NCBI RefSeq assembly: GCF_014201515.1
Contig: NZ_JACHEQ010000011.1
Span: 1-64,000 of the forward strand
Length of the DNA stretch: 64,000 bases
Direction of reading: 5' to 3'
DNA from: Anoxybacillus mongoliensis
GTDB taxonomy: Bacteria > Bacillota > Bacilli > Bacillales > Anoxybacillaceae
The notes under the pieces were generated by a model that was not told the origin of the DNA, did no database searches, and saw only the letters and a list, made by a program, of their open reading frames with translations. This document shows, piece after piece, positions 15,341-24,288 of the stretch (position 1 is the stretch's first letter; each line of letters starts with the position of its first letter). Position numbers and translations under genes: made by a program.

Positions 15341-16132
15341 ATGGAGAAAAAAGAATGGTATTTAGAATATGAAATACATATGAATCGTCCGGGGTTGTTA
15401 GGGGATATTGCATCGCTTCTTGGTATGTTGTCCATTAATATCGTTACGATTAACGGAGTGGATGATTCACGCAGAGGTATGCTGTTGTTATGTAAAAGTC
15501 ATGAACAAATTGAGCGGCTACAATCCATTTTAGCGACGATGGAAGATATCACGGTAACAAAGTTGCGTGAACCGAAGCTCCGAGATCGTCTTGCTGTTCG
15601 GCACGGGCGTTATATTCAGCGCGATGCTGATGATAAAAAAACGTTCCGTTTTGTTCGAGACGAATTAGGTTTGCTTGTCGATTTTATGGCGGAGTTGTTT
15701 AAACAGGAAGGTCACAAGTTAATTGGTATTCGCGGTATGCCACGTGTTGGAAAAACCGAATCTATTGTGGCAGCGAGCGTATGTGCGAATAAACGTTGGT
15801 TATTTGTTTCTTCTACGTTAATTAAGCAAACGATTCGCAGTCAGCTTATTGAAGATGAATATAGCGAAAATAATGTCTTTATTATTGACGGAATTGTATC
15901 AACACGTCGTTCAAACGAGCGGCATTGGCAGCTGATTCGCGAGCTGATGCGATTACCAGCAACAAAAGTGATTGAACATCCCGATATTTTTGTGAGGCAT
16001 ACAGAATATAAATTGGACGATTTTGATTATATTATTGAATTGCGTCACGATCCAGATGAGGAGATTACGTATGATCTCGTTGACCAATCCTCTTTTTTTG
16101 GTAACGACGGTTTTTCAAATATCGATTTTTAA
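15341..16132 (+). CDS. ymfK: ACT-domain/P-loop protein (YmfK, DUF3388)
   Basis: Protein of 263 residues. The first 75 or so form an ACT-like small-molecule-binding domain (EIHMNRPGLLGDIASLLGML). The rest contains a Walker A-like GMPRVGKTES around residue 131 and a hydrophobic NNVFIIDG strand resembling Walker B. This order, sensor domain then P-loop, suggests a ligand-gated nucleotide switch, but no function is known for YmfK. The start ATG 15341 follows GGGAGAAGGGG. First gene of a unit running through rodZ, pgsA and cinA; a possible promoter is TTTTCA, 17 bases, TAAAAT just upstream. Confidence 0.8.
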   Translation: MEKKEWYLEYEIHMNRPGLLGDIASLLGMLSINIVTINGVDDSRRGMLLLCKSHEQIERLQSILATMEDITVTKLREPKLRDRLAVRHGRYIQRDADDKKTFRFVRDELGLLVDFMAELFKQEGHKLIGIRGMPRVGKTESIVAASVCANKRWLFVSSTLIKQTIRSQLIEDEYSENNVFIIDGIVSTRRSNERHWQLIRELMRLPATKVIEHPDIFVRHTEYKLDDFDYIIELRHDPDEEITYDLVDQSSFFGNDGFSNIDF

Positions 16133-16150
16133 AGATGGAAGGTGTTTCCG

Positions 16151-17002
16151 TTGACAGAGTTAGGGAAGCGTTTAAAAGAAGCGAGAGAACAACGCAATAT
16201 GAGTTTAGATGATTTACAACAAATCACTAAAATTCAAAAGCGATATTTGATCGCGATTGAACAAGGAAATTATGTCATTATGCCAGGGAAGTTTTATGTT
16301 CGGGCATTCATTCGTCAATATGCAGAGGCGGTCGGTCTTGATCCGGATGAGCTGTTTGAACAATACGCAAATGAAATTCCAAATGCTCAACAAGAGGAAC
16401 TCCCTGGAGAGTTATCGCGTGTCAAATCGCGGCAACTATCAGAACAAGGTGAAAAAGTACTTGATGTCCTTCCAAAAATTTTAATTGGTATGTTAGCTGT
16501 GGGAGTGGCTGTTGTTCTTTGGTTTTTCTTTCAAAACAGAACAGTGAACGAACAGCCGCAAGAGCAAGTGATTAATGAAAAGACAGAATTTGAACAGTCT
16601 GAGCAAGCAACCGAGCAACAACCGAAAAAACAAAATGAACAAAAACGAGAAAAGGAAAAAGAACAACAAGAACAATCATCGAAAGCAATGGTCGAAGTAG
16701 TGGAAACGAATGGTCGAAAATCAACGCTTGAAGTGATCGGAGAACAGTTGATTATTGACATTGCAACAAAGGGTGATGCTTGGATTGAAGTGAAAAACGG
16801 GAAAGGAAAGGCATTTGCACGCAAAATGATGTATGCAAATCAAACTGAAACGTTCGATTTGACGAACGAAACAGAAGTGTTGTTAGTTATCGGACAAACA
16901 TTAAATACAGAAGTGAAAATCAATGGACAAACACTTCAATACCCTGTTAATCCAAGTGATCACGTACGTCAAGATATTACAATTATTTACAAAAAACAGT
17001 GA
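16151..17002 (+). CDS. rodZ: RodZ-like cell-shape protein (YmfM)
   Basis: Single-pass membrane protein of 283 residues that in rod bacteria links MreB to the cell wall machinery. An N-terminal helix-turn-helix (about 1-70, LGKRLKEAREQRNMSLDDLQ) is followed by a membrane segment near 112-130, a Glu/Gln/Lys-rich linker, and a C-terminal outside domain of the DUF4115 type. TTG 16151 is chosen since GGAAGG stands eight bases before it. The stop overlaps an upstream reading of pgsA. Gene order ymfK-ymfM-pgsA is as in B. subtilis. Confidence 0.87.
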   Translation: MTELGKRLKEAREQRNMSLDDLQQITKIQKRYLIAIEQGNYVIMPGKFYVRAFIRQYAEAVGLDPDELFEQYANEIPNAQQEELPGELSRVKSRQLSEQGEKVLDVLPKILIGMLAVGVAVVLWFFFQNRTVNEQPQEQVINEKTEFEQSEQATEQQPKKQNEQKREKEKEQQEQSSKAMVEVVETNGRKSTLEVIGEQLIIDIATKGDAWIEVKNGKGKAFARKMMYANQTETFDLTNETEVLLVIGQTLNTEVKINGQTLQYPVNPSDHVRQDITIIYKKQ

Positions 17003-17031
17003 TGTTGTATGACGTGTTGGAGGTTAGTGCT

Positions 17032-17610
17032 GTGAATATACCGAATCAAATTACGATTGCGCGAATGTTACTCATTCCTTTTTTCCTTATTTTCTTGTTA
17101 GCACCAATTGACTTAGGGATGATTCAAATTGGGCCAGAACAGTTACCAATGACACACGCTGTTGCTGCGCTTATTTTTATTATTGCATCAACAACAGATT
17201 GGGTTGATGGATACTATGCACGAAAATATGGGTTAGTAACGAATTTAGGGAAATTTCTTGACCCGCTTGCAGATAAATTGCTTGTGTCCGCTGCGCTCAT
17301 TGCCCTCGTTCAATTGGATTTGGCGCCAGCGTGGATGGTCATTGTTATCATTAGTCGTGAATTTGCAGTGACGGGATTGCGGCTTGTATTAGCAGGAGAA
17401 GGGGAAGTTGTAGCGGCAAATATGCTTGGGAAAATTAAAACATGGACGCAAATTATAGCGATTGCGGCTCTTCTTTTGCATAATATTCCTTTCTCATTGC
17501 TGTCGTTTCCGTTTGCAAATATTTCTTTATGGATCGCACTCATTTTTACGATTTGGTCAGGGTGGGACTATTTCGCAAAAAATAAACATGCATTTCGTCA
17601 TTCAAAGTAG
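17032..17610 (+). CDS. pgsA: CDP-diacylglycerol-glycerol-3-phosphate 3-phosphatidyltransferase
   Basis: Makes phosphatidylglycerol phosphate from CDP-diacylglycerol and glycerol 3-phosphate in the cytoplasmic membrane. The CDP-alcohol phosphatidyltransferase signature is complete: DG-2-AR-8-G-3-D-3-D in DGYYARKYGLVTNLGKFLDP. Several membrane segments surround it. GTG 17032 is taken as start because GGAGG precedes it; this gives 192 residues, the usual length, whereas upstream starts lie before that site. It is followed 22 bases on by cinA in the same unit. Confidence 0.92.
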   Translation: MNIPNQITIARMLLIPFFLIFLLAPIDLGMIQIGPEQLPMTHAVAALIFIIASTTDWVDGYYARKYGLVTNLGKFLDPLADKLLVSAALIALVQLDLAPAWMVIVIISREFAVTGLRLVLAGEGEVVAANMLGKIKTWTQIIAIAALLLHNIPFSLLSFPFANISLWIALIFTIWSGWDYFAKNKHAFRHSK

Positions 17611-17632
17611 ATAAAAGGGGGATGGGAGAAAA

Positions 17633-18865
17633 ATGAAGGCAGAAATCATTGCGGTCGGCTCGGAGCTTTTACTTGGTCAAATTGCAAATACCAATGCACA
17701 GTTTTTATCGCAACAATTAGCTGAAATAGGGATAGATGTATATTACCATACGGTTGTTGGGGATAATCCTCAAAGGCTTACACATGCGATTGAAGTAGCT
17801 AAGCAACGCTCCAATTTAATCATTTTCACAGGGGGACTTGGACCAACAAAAGATGATCTAACAAAGGAAACGATTGCAAAGATGCTAAACAAATCGCTTG
17901 TCTTAGATGAAGAAGCATGGCGTTCCATTTGTGATTATTTTTCGAAAACAAATCGTCCGATGTCCCCTAACAATCGAAAACAGGCACTTGTGTTGGAAGG
18001 AAGTTGTGTGCTAAAAAATGAACATGGGATGGCTCCGGGAATGGCACTTACTGTTGATCATATTACATATATGCTTCTACCGGGACCGCCAAAGGAAATG
18101 AAGCCGATGTTCATGAAATATGGACGTCCTTTTTTATTGCAAAAACGTCACGTTCACGAAAAAATTGTTTCGCTTGTTCTTCGTTTTTTTCACATCGGTG
18201 AATCACAACTAGAAGCGGAAATTGAAGATTTGATCGATGCTCAAACGAATCCGACAATTGCTCCACTTGCGTCTGATGGTGAAGTGACTCTCCGCCTAAC
18301 AGCGAAGCATGAACATGAAGAAGAAGCGAAGCGGATGATTAACGAGGTAGAACAAAAAATTTTAACACGCGTGCGCCCTTACTTTTACGGATACAACGAT
18401 GAAACGTTGTTTAGCAAACTGTTGGCTACATTAAAAGCAAAGAATAGAACACTTGCTGTTGCTGAGAGTTTAACGGGGGGGTTATTTTTAGAGGAAATGA
18501 CTGCGCTTCCGACAGCTTCTTCAGTTATATCAGGAGGAGTTGTATGTTATACAAATGAAATAAAGGAAAATGTGCTTCATGTGCCGAAAGAAATATTACA
18601 AACAGAGGGAGCAGTGAGCGAACGATGTGCCCAATTGTTGGCAGAAAACGTTCGAAAGCTTTGCCGGAGCGATATTGGAATTAGTTTCACAGGCGTCGCA
18701 GGGCCAAGTGAGTTGGAAGGGAAACGAGTAGGAACAGTTTGGATTGGAATAGCGACTGAGCAAGGAACGAAAACATTTCTACTCACATTATCTGGGGATC
18801 GTCAAACCATTCGGATGCGTGCAGCGAAATACGGTTGTTATTATTTACTACAACTGCTACATTGA
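17633..18865 (+). CDS. cinA: CinA, competence/damage-inducible protein
   Basis: Protein of 410 residues with two domains: an N-terminal molybdopterin-binding-like (MoaB/COG1058) domain with [13 protein letters not shown] and [11 protein letters not shown], and a C-terminal CinA domain (nicotinamide-nucleotide amidase in some bacteria) with AESLTGG and [16 protein letters not shown]. In Bacillus and streptococci cinA is next to recA and co-expressed in competence. Here recA begins 107 bases downstream with its own promoter and LexA box, whose upstream edge directly follows the cinA stop. Confidence 0.92.
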   Translation: MKAEIIAVGSELLLGQIANTNAQFLSQQLAEIGIDVYYHTVVGDNPQRLTHAIEVAKQRSNLIIFTGGLGPTKDDLTKETIAKMLNKSLVLDEEAWRSICDYFSKTNRPMSPNNRKQALVLEGSCVLKNEHGMAPGMALTVDHITYMLLPGPPKEMKPMFMKYGRPFLLQKRHVHEKIVSLVLRFFHIGESQLEAEIEDLIDAQTNPTIAPLASDGEVTLRLTAKHEHEEEAKRMINEVEQKILTRVRPYFYGYNDETLFSKLLATLKAKNRTLAVAESLTGGLFLEEMTALPTASSVISGGVVCYTNEIKENVLHVPKEILQTEGAVSERCAQLLAENVRKLCRSDIGISFTGVAGPSELEGKRVGTVWIGIATEQGTKTFLLTLSGDRQTIRMRAAKYGCYYLLQLLH

Positions 18866-18869
18866 TTTA

Positions 18870-18883
18870 CGAACATTTATTCG
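18870..18883. promoter_or_regulatory. LexA (SOS) box of recA
   Basis: CGAACATTTATTCG keeps both outer half-sites of the Bacillus LexA consensus CGAACRNRYGTTCG. It lies just upstream of the recA -35 element. Confidence 0.7.
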
Positions 18884-18891
18884 TTTTTTTC

Positions 18892-18920
18892 TTGGCAAAT
18901 AAACATAAAACATGTATAGT
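18892..18920 (+). promoter_or_regulatory. recA promoter (sigma-A)
   Basis: TTGGCA, 17 bases, TATAGT, immediately downstream of the LexA box and about 50 bases before the recA start codon. Confidence 0.75.
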
Positions 18921-18972
18921 AATAGGTAGCAGTGACTGCTTTATTTTTTCACAAGCAAAAGGAGGAGTTTCT

Positions 18973-20010
18973 TTGAACGATCGTCAAGCAGCTTTAGAAC
19001 AAGCGTTAAAGCAAATTGAGAAACAGTTTGGAAAAGGTTCCATTATGAAGCTAGGGGAGCAAACAGATCGACAAATTTCGACTGTATCGAGTGGTTCCCT
19101 TGCACTTGATATTGCACTCGGAGTAGGAGGATATCCGCGTGGACGTATTATTGAGATTTATGGTCCGGAATCCTCAGGAAAAACAACAGTTGCTCTTCAC
19201 GCCATTGCTGAAGTACAAAAGCAAGGTGGTCAAGCAGCGTTTATTGATGCAGAACATGCCCTAGACCCTGTATATGCTGAAAAGTTAGGTGTGAATATTG
19301 ATGAATTGTTGCTTTCACAACCAGATACAGGAGAGCAAGCATTAGAAATCGCGGAAGCGCTCGTACGCAGTGGAGCAGTTGACATTATCGTTATTGACTC
19401 CGTTGCAGCCCTTGTTCCAAAAGCGGAAATTGAAGGAGAAATGGGCGATGCTCACGTTGGATTACAGGCACGCCTCATGTCTCAAGCGCTACGAAAATTA
19501 TCTGGTGCTATTAATAAATCTAAAACGATCGCTATCTTTATTAACCAAATAAGGGAGAAAGTAGGGGTTATGTTCGGAAACCCTGAGACAACTCCTGGTG
19601 GTCGTGCATTGAAGTTTTATGCATCTGTTCGTTTAGAAGTCCGTCGTGCTGAACAAATCAAGCAAGGTAACGACATGGTTGGAAATAAAACAAAAATTAA
19701 AGTCGTGAAAAACAAAGTGGCACCACCATTTAAAACAGCAGACGTAGATATTATGTATGGGGAAGGAATTTCAAAAGAAGGCGAGATCATTGATATGGGT
19801 GCTGAACTCGACATTATTCAAAAAAGCGGCGCTTGGTATTCATATAAAGATGAACGGCTAGGGCAAGGGCGCGAAAATGCCAAACAATTTTTAAAAGAAA
19901 ACCCACACATCATGGAAGAAATTGCGCGTGAAATTCGTCAACATTATGGCATTACAACAGGTGTATCAACAACACCTGTGCGTGAAGATGATTTAGATTT
20001 CTTAGAGTAA
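18973..20010 (+). CDS. recA: RecA recombinase
   Basis: Strand-exchange protein and LexA co-protease, 345 residues. Walker A is GPESSGKT near residue 66, followed by the conserved IDAEHALDP, the Walker B strand ([14 protein letters not shown]) and the ATPase-coupling loop with [16 protein letters not shown] 18973 is chosen over the much longer open frame because GGAGGAG precedes it and [10 protein letters not shown] is the standard Bacillaceae N-terminus. The C-terminus ends in the usual acidic tail (REDDLDFLE). Regulated by the SOS box and promoter noted upstream; closed by a terminator. Confidence 0.97.
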   Translation: MNDRQAALEQALKQIEKQFGKGSIMKLGEQTDRQISTVSSGSLALDIALGVGGYPRGRIIEIYGPESSGKTTVALHAIAEVQKQGGQAAFIDAEHALDPVYAEKLGVNIDELLLSQPDTGEQALEIAEALVRSGAVDIIVIDSVAALVPKAEIEGEMGDAHVGLQARLMSQALRKLSGAINKSKTIAIFINQIREKVGVMFGNPETTPGGRALKFYASVRLEVRRAEQIKQGNDMVGNKTKIKVVKNKVAPPFKTADVDIMYGEGISKEGEIIDMGAELDIIQKSGAWYSYKDERLGQGRENAKQFLKENPHIMEEIAREIRQHYGITTGVSTTPVREDDLDFLE

Positions 20011-20036
20011 AAAGAGGCACGTTGTGTCTCTTTTTC
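20009..20036 (+). terminator. Terminator of recA
   Basis: Inverted repeat 20009-20020 with 20024-20035 (one mismatch) with a T-rich 3' end. Confidence 0.8.
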
Positions 20037-20089
20037 TCTTTGTTTTAGAAAATTCAACCATATGAAGCGCTTTCCCGCAATGACAAGCC

Positions 20090-20118
20090 TTGACAATATG
20101 GAAGGTCACCTTTAAAAT
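20090..20118 (+). promoter_or_regulatory. Probable rny promoter (sigma-A)
   Basis: TTGACA, 17 bases, TAAAAT. The leader to the rny start would be about 95 nt and contains two ATGTACAT palindromes. Confidence 0.55.
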
Positions 20119-20220
20119 GTACATGTATATTTGACAATTTTGAAGTGTATGTTGAATGGTTGCAATGTACATGCCGACATTGATGAAGTAACGAATTTAT
20201 AGCAAGAGGAGGTGAGGACA

Positions 20221-21777
20221 ATGGGTGAAACGATCATCTCCGCTTTGCTTGCCCTAGTCGTCGGTGCAGTTGTTGGCTTTTTTGTTCGTAAATCCATTGC
20301 CGAGGCAAAAATTGGTGGTGCACAAGCAGCTGCCAAGCAAATGATCGAAGAAGCGAAACGAGAAGCAGACGCATTAAAAAAAGAGGCTCTCCTTGAAGCA
20401 AAGGATGAAATTCACAAACTTCGTGTGGAAGCAGAACGAGAAATTCGCGAACGAAGAAGTGAATTACAAAAACAGGAAAATCGTTTGTTGCAAAAGGAAG
20501 AGAATCTCGATCGAAAGGACGAATCTTTAAACAAACGAGAAGCGTTGCTTGAGAAGAAAGAGAATTCTCTCAATGAAAGACAACAGCATATTGAAGAGAT
20601 GGAAAGCAAAGTGGAAGAACTCGTTCGAAAAGAACAAGCAGAACTTGAGCGCATTTCTAACTTGACGCGTGAAGAGGCACGGCAAATCATTTTAGAGCGT
20701 GTAGAGAAAGAACTTTCTCATGAAATCGCACTCATGGTCAAAGAAGCAGAGACGAAAGTGAAAGAAGAGGCCGATAAAAAAGCAAAAGAAATTTTATCGC
20801 TTGCTATTCAACGCTGTGCTGCTGATCATGTGGCAGAAACGACTGTATCGGTCGTTAACTTGCCAAATGACGAAATGAAAGGTCGTATCATTGGTCGCGA
20901 AGGGCGTAACATTCGGACGCTAGAAACGCTAACGGGAATCGATTTAATTATCGATGATACACCAGAAGCGGTAATTTTATCCGGATTTGACCCAATTCGT
21001 CGCGAAACGGCTAGACTTGCTTTAGATAAGCTTGTTCAAGACGGGCGTATTCATCCGGCACGAATTGAAGAAATGGTCGAAAAAGCGAGAAGAGAAGTGG
21101 ATGAGCATATTCGTGAAGTTGGAGAGCAAACAACGTTCGAAGTTGGTGTTCACGGATTGCACCCAGATTTAATTAAAATTTTAGGACGATTGAAGTTCCG
21201 TACAAGCTACGGACAAAATGTCCTTAAACATTCGATGGAAGTCGCATACTTAGCTGGTTTAATGGCAGCTGAGTTAGGAGAAGATGAGATGCTTGCAAGA
21301 CGAGCGGGTCTACTTCATGACATCGGAAAAGCTGTTGACCATGAAGTAGAAGGAAGCCATGTTGAAATTGGTGTAGAGTTAGCAACTAAATATAAAGAGC
21401 ATCCGGTTGTCATTAACAGTATCGCTTCCCATCATGGTGATACGGAGCCAACGTCTATTATTGCTGTTCTTGTTGCTGCTGCAGACGCATTATCGGCTGC
21501 CCGACCAGGTGCTCGTAGTGAAACATTAGAAAACTATATTCGTCGCCTTGAAAAGCTTGAAGAGATTGCTGAGTCATATGAAGGGGTTGAAAAATCATAT
21601 GCTATTCAAGCAGGGCGCGAAATTCGTATTATGGTGAAACCAGATATGATCGATGACTTGGAAGCTCATCGTTTAGCACGTGATATTCGCAAGCGCATTG
21701 AAGAGGAGCTTGACTATCCAGGTCATATTAAAGTTACTGTCATTCGTGAAACGCGAGCTGTGGAATATGCAAAATAA
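20221..21777 (+). CDS. rny: Ribonuclease Y
   Basis: Membrane-anchored endoribonuclease that starts bulk mRNA decay in Bacillus, 518 residues. In order: one N-terminal membrane helix (about 4-23), a long charged coiled coil to about residue 200, a KH RNA-binding domain with [12 protein letters not shown], and an HD domain with the metal-binding HDIGKA. ATG 20221 follows GGAGGTG by seven bases; the in-frame ATG nine bases upstream is too close to that site. The Y-complex subunit RicA (ymcA), a known partner of RNase Y, is encoded 7 kb downstream. Confidence 0.95.
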   Translation: MGETIISALLALVVGAVVGFFVRKSIAEAKIGGAQAAAKQMIEEAKREADALKKEALLEAKDEIHKLRVEAEREIRERRSELQKQENRLLQKEENLDRKDESLNKREALLEKKENSLNERQQHIEEMESKVEELVRKEQAELERISNLTREEARQIILERVEKELSHEIALMVKEAETKVKEEADKKAKEILSLAIQRCAADHVAETTVSVVNLPNDEMKGRIIGREGRNIRTLETLTGIDLIIDDTPEAVILSGFDPIRRETARLALDKLVQDGRIHPARIEEMVEKARREVDEHIREVGEQTTFEVGVHGLHPDLIKILGRLKFRTSYGQNVLKHSMEVAYLAGLMAAELGEDEMLARRAGLLHDIGKAVDHEVEGSHVEIGVELATKYKEHPVVINSIASHHGDTEPTSIIAVLVAAADALSAARPGARSETLENYIRRLEKLEEIAESYEGVEKSYAIQAGREIRIMVKPDMIDDLEAHRLARDIRKRIEEELDYPGHIKVTVIRETRAVEYAK

Positions 21778-21806
21778 AAGCTACTCCTCATATGGGGTAG
21801 CTTTTT
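21776..21806 (+). terminator. Terminator of rny
   Basis: AAGCTAC-type stem with a TCATAT loop and a T-run, directly after the rny stop. The next gene ymdB follows after about 70 bases, so read-through or a separate promoter must serve it. Confidence 0.75.
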
Positions 21807-21876
21807 CGTATTGATAAACGCTTTATTTTGTGCGAAACTGAAAAATAGAAATCATGAGTATAGAAAGGGTAATACG

Positions 21877-22671
21877 ATGAAAATATTATTTATCGGTGAT
21901 GTTGTTGGACAGCCGGGAAGAAAAATGGTTGATGAATACGTCCCGAAACTAAAGGCAAAATATAAGCCACATGTGATTGTTATTAACGGCGAAAATGCCG
22001 CTGGTGGGAAAGGGATTACCGAAAAAATATATCGCCGTTTTTTAGAGTTGGGAGTGCATGTGGTGACGCTTGGAAATCATTCGTGGGATAATCGTGAAAT
22101 TTTCGAATTTATTGATCAAGCGAAAGCACTTGTTCGTCCGGCAAATTTTCCAGTAGGTACACCTGGAAAAGGGATTGTGTTTATTCAAGTAGAGGGATAT
22201 GAAGTCGCAGTGATGAGTTTGCAAGGAAGAACGTTCTTGCCAGCAATTGATTGCCCATTTAAAAAAGCAGATGAGTTAGTAGAAATGGCGCTTGCGCGGA
22301 CTCCTGTGATTCTTGTAGATTTTCATGCGGAAGCAACGAGCGAGAAACAAGCGATGGGATGGTATTTAGACGGTCGAGTAAGCGCTGTTGTTGGCACGCA
22401 TACACACGTTCAAACGGCTGACTCACGCATTTTGCTAAACGGAACGGGTTATATTACCGATGTCGGTATGACGGGACCTTATGACGGGGTTTTGGGAGTG
22501 GATCGTGAGGCAGTGTTGCGCAAATTTTTAACGGGCTTACCTGTTCGTTTTGAAGTCACCACAGGACGCGCGCAGTTGAATGCTGTGCTCATTGAGGTAG
22601 ATGAAAAAAGCGGAAAAACGAAATCGATTCAACGGATTATGATTAATGACGATCACCCATATTTCGACTAG
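21877..22671 (+). CDS. ymdB: YmdB metallophosphatase (cyclic-nucleotide phosphodiesterase)
   Basis: Calcineurin-like dinuclear phosphodiesterase, 264 residues, which in B. subtilis hydrolyses 2',3'-cyclic nucleotides and affects biofilm and motility decisions. Metal-binding blocks are GDVVGQPGR, NGENAAGGKG, LGNHSWDNRE, the VDFHAEATSEK segment and GTHTHVQTAD. ATG 21877 is the start because the residues before it lack conservation and the length then equals the B. subtilis protein. Same order (rny-ymdB-spoVS) as B. subtilis. Confidence 0.93.
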   Translation: MKILFIGDVVGQPGRKMVDEYVPKLKAKYKPHVIVINGENAAGGKGITEKIYRRFLELGVHVVTLGNHSWDNREIFEFIDQAKALVRPANFPVGTPGKGIVFIQVEGYEVAVMSLQGRTFLPAIDCPFKKADELVEMALARTPVILVDFHAEATSEKQAMGWYLDGRVSAVVGTHTHVQTADSRILLNGTGYITDVGMTGPYDGVLGVDREAVLRKFLTGLPVRFEVTTGRAQLNAVLIEVDEKSGKTKSIQRIMINDDHPYFD

Positions 22672-22710
22672 TTCCTCTTTTAAGATTTTTCAGAAAAATT
22701 TCATATGGTA

Positions 22711-22740
22711 GCAGGAATACAGGCAAACAGGGATGAATAT
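22711..22740 (+). promoter_or_regulatory. Sigma-H promoter of spoVS
   Basis: GCAGGAATA, 12 bases, GATGAATAT. This matches the sigma-H consensus RNAGGAWWW - 11/12 - RNNGAATWW at every defined position. B. subtilis spoVS is a sigma-H gene, which supports the call. Confidence 0.8.
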
Positions 22741-22797
22741 ATAATGAACAGTACAACTTTTTTACAAGCAATTGTTAGAAACGAGGAGGAGCTAGAA

Positions 22798-23058
22798 ATG
22801 GAAATATTAAAAGTTTCAGCAAAGTCTAATCCTAATTCCGTAGCTGGTGCACTTGCAGGCGTGTTGAGGGAGCGCGGTGCAGCCGAAATTCAAGCAATTG
22901 GCGCAGGTGCATTAAATCAAGCCGTTAAGGCAGTAGCAATCGCGCGAGGATTCGTAGCACCGAGCGGAGTTGATCTCATTTGTATTCCTGCATTTACGGA
23001 CATTCAAATTGATGGAGAAGAGCGGACAGCAATTAAACTCATTGTTGAGCCGCGTTAA
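22798..23058 (+). CDS. spoVS: Stage V sporulation protein S
   Basis: Alba-like small protein of 86 residues needed for normal septation and coat/cortex development in sporulation. MEILKVSAKS to IKLIVEPR is almost invariant among spore formers. ATG 22798 follows GAGGAGG; the in-frame sequence upstream to 22705 contains the sigma-H promoter and is not coding. Confidence 0.96.
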   Translation: MEILKVSAKSNPNSVAGALAGVLRERGAAEIQAIGAGALNQAVKAVAIARGFVAPSGVDLICIPAFTDIQIDGEERTAIKLIVEPR

Positions 23059-23066
23059 TACGCATA

Positions 23067-23101
23067 AACCTGTTTGCTTGTTAAGCAAACAGGTTATTTT
23101 T
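23067..23101 (+). terminator. Terminator of spoVS
   Basis: Perfect 13-bp stem (23067-23079 with 23083-23095), three-base loop, T-rich tail. Confidence 0.88.
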
Positions 23102-23163
23102 GTAATTTGATCATTTATTAGCTATAAAAAAGTGAAGCCCTATTTTTTTACGGAGGGATCGTT

Positions 23164-24087
23164 GTGCGTATATTTGACGCTCATTGTGACGTTTTATATC
23201 AATTATTTTGTGACCAAGATGTATCGTTTGAACGCAGTCCGTCGTTACATGTAACGTACGATGGATTAAAGCAGGCAGGTATAACTGTACAAGGATTTGC
23301 TATTTATATCCCAAAACATGTAAGGCCTGAGTCACGTTTTTTCGTAGCTTTAGAGATGATTGATTATTTTTATGAGAAGGTTGTGTCACAGCCAAATATG
23401 AAAGTTGTTCGTTCAAAAAAAGAAATTGATCAATTACAACCAAATGAAATTGGCGCCATGCTCACATTAGAAGGATGTGAAGCTATTGGTGAAAGTTTAA
23501 CGCAACTGCGTACACTTCTTCGACTTGGTGTTCGTTCTGTCGGTTTAACGTGGAATGATGCAAATATGGTAGCGGATGGGGCACTCGAGCAACGGGGGGG
23601 AGGTTTGACGAAATTCGGGAAAGAAGTTGTTCATTTATTAAACGAACAACAATGCTGGACAGATGTGTCACATTTAAGTGAACGAGCGTTTTGGGATGTC
23701 ATTGAATTGGCTCATTATCCGATTGCTTCACATTCAAATGCGTACACCCTTTGCCCGCATCCGCGCAATTTGCGTGATGATCAAATTGAAGCGCTGATTA
23801 AGAAAAATGGGGTCATTGGTGTGACGTTTGTTCCACAATTTTTACGTCATGACACGCAAACGACGACGGTAACAGATGTATTGCGTCATATCGACCATAT
23901 TTGTTCATTAGGTGGGGAAAATCATATTGGCTTCGGATCTGATTTTGATGGCATTTTTGAAACAGTCGATCAATTAGCGAATGTTTCCCATTACACTCAT
24001 TTCATTGACGAGTTGCTAAAACATTTTAAAGAAGAGCAAGTGAGAAAATTTTTGTTTTGCAATTTTTATGAGCGAATTCCTCAATAA
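23164..24087 (+). CDS. Membrane dipeptidase-family (renal dipeptidase, M19) hydrolase
   Basis: Amidohydrolase-fold zinc dipeptidase of 307 residues. The metal-binding start DAHCDVL (5-11), the bridging acid in LEGCEAIG, the histidines in SHSNAYTLCPHPRN and the final GFGSDFDGI are all present. The family hydrolyses dipeptides, often with D-residues, and has no signal peptide here. GTG 23164 follows GGAGG. It lies between the spoVS terminator and korAB, where B. subtilis has other genes. Confidence 0.85.
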   Translation: MRIFDAHCDVLYQLFCDQDVSFERSPSLHVTYDGLKQAGITVQGFAIYIPKHVRPESRFFVALEMIDYFYEKVVSQPNMKVVRSKKEIDQLQPNEIGAMLTLEGCEAIGESLTQLRTLLRLGVRSVGLTWNDANMVADGALEQRGGGLTKFGKEVVHLLNEQQCWTDVSHLSERAFWDVIELAHYPIASHSNAYTLCPHPRNLRDDQIEALIKKNGVIGVTFVPQFLRHDTQTTTVTDVLRHIDHICSLGGENHIGFGSDFDGIFETVDQLANVSHYTHFIDELLKHFKEEQVRKFLFCNFYERIPQ

Positions 24088-24154
24088 AAAATCGGAAGAA
24101 AAATTCACATTTTTGTAACAAATATGTTGCAATTTTTTTGCAATAGGGCTAGAA

Positions 24155-24168
24155 TGAAAGCGTTTAGT
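24155..24168. promoter_or_regulatory. Candidate cre (CcpA) site upstream of korAB
   Basis: TGAAAGCGTTTAGT matches the cre consensus TGWAANCGNTNWCA except at the last two bases. It lies 120 bases before korA. Confidence 0.35.
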
Positions 24169-24288
24169 ATATGAAATTTTTCAAAAAATTTATTAAGCGA
24201 AATGGTAGAGCTTTTTTTGGAAAAGTGCTACACTTATAATCGTACAATGTTACGTCACAATTGATGGAACTTTAAAGGGGTGTAAGAC

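Noticed and set aside
18835-18972. N-terminal extension of RecA by 46 residues
   Set aside because: Contains the promoter and LexA box; the TTG at 18973 has a strong ribosome-binding site and the standard protein start.
22705-22797. N-terminal extension of SpoVS
   Set aside because: Overlaps a perfect sigma-H promoter; SpoVS is invariantly 86 residues.
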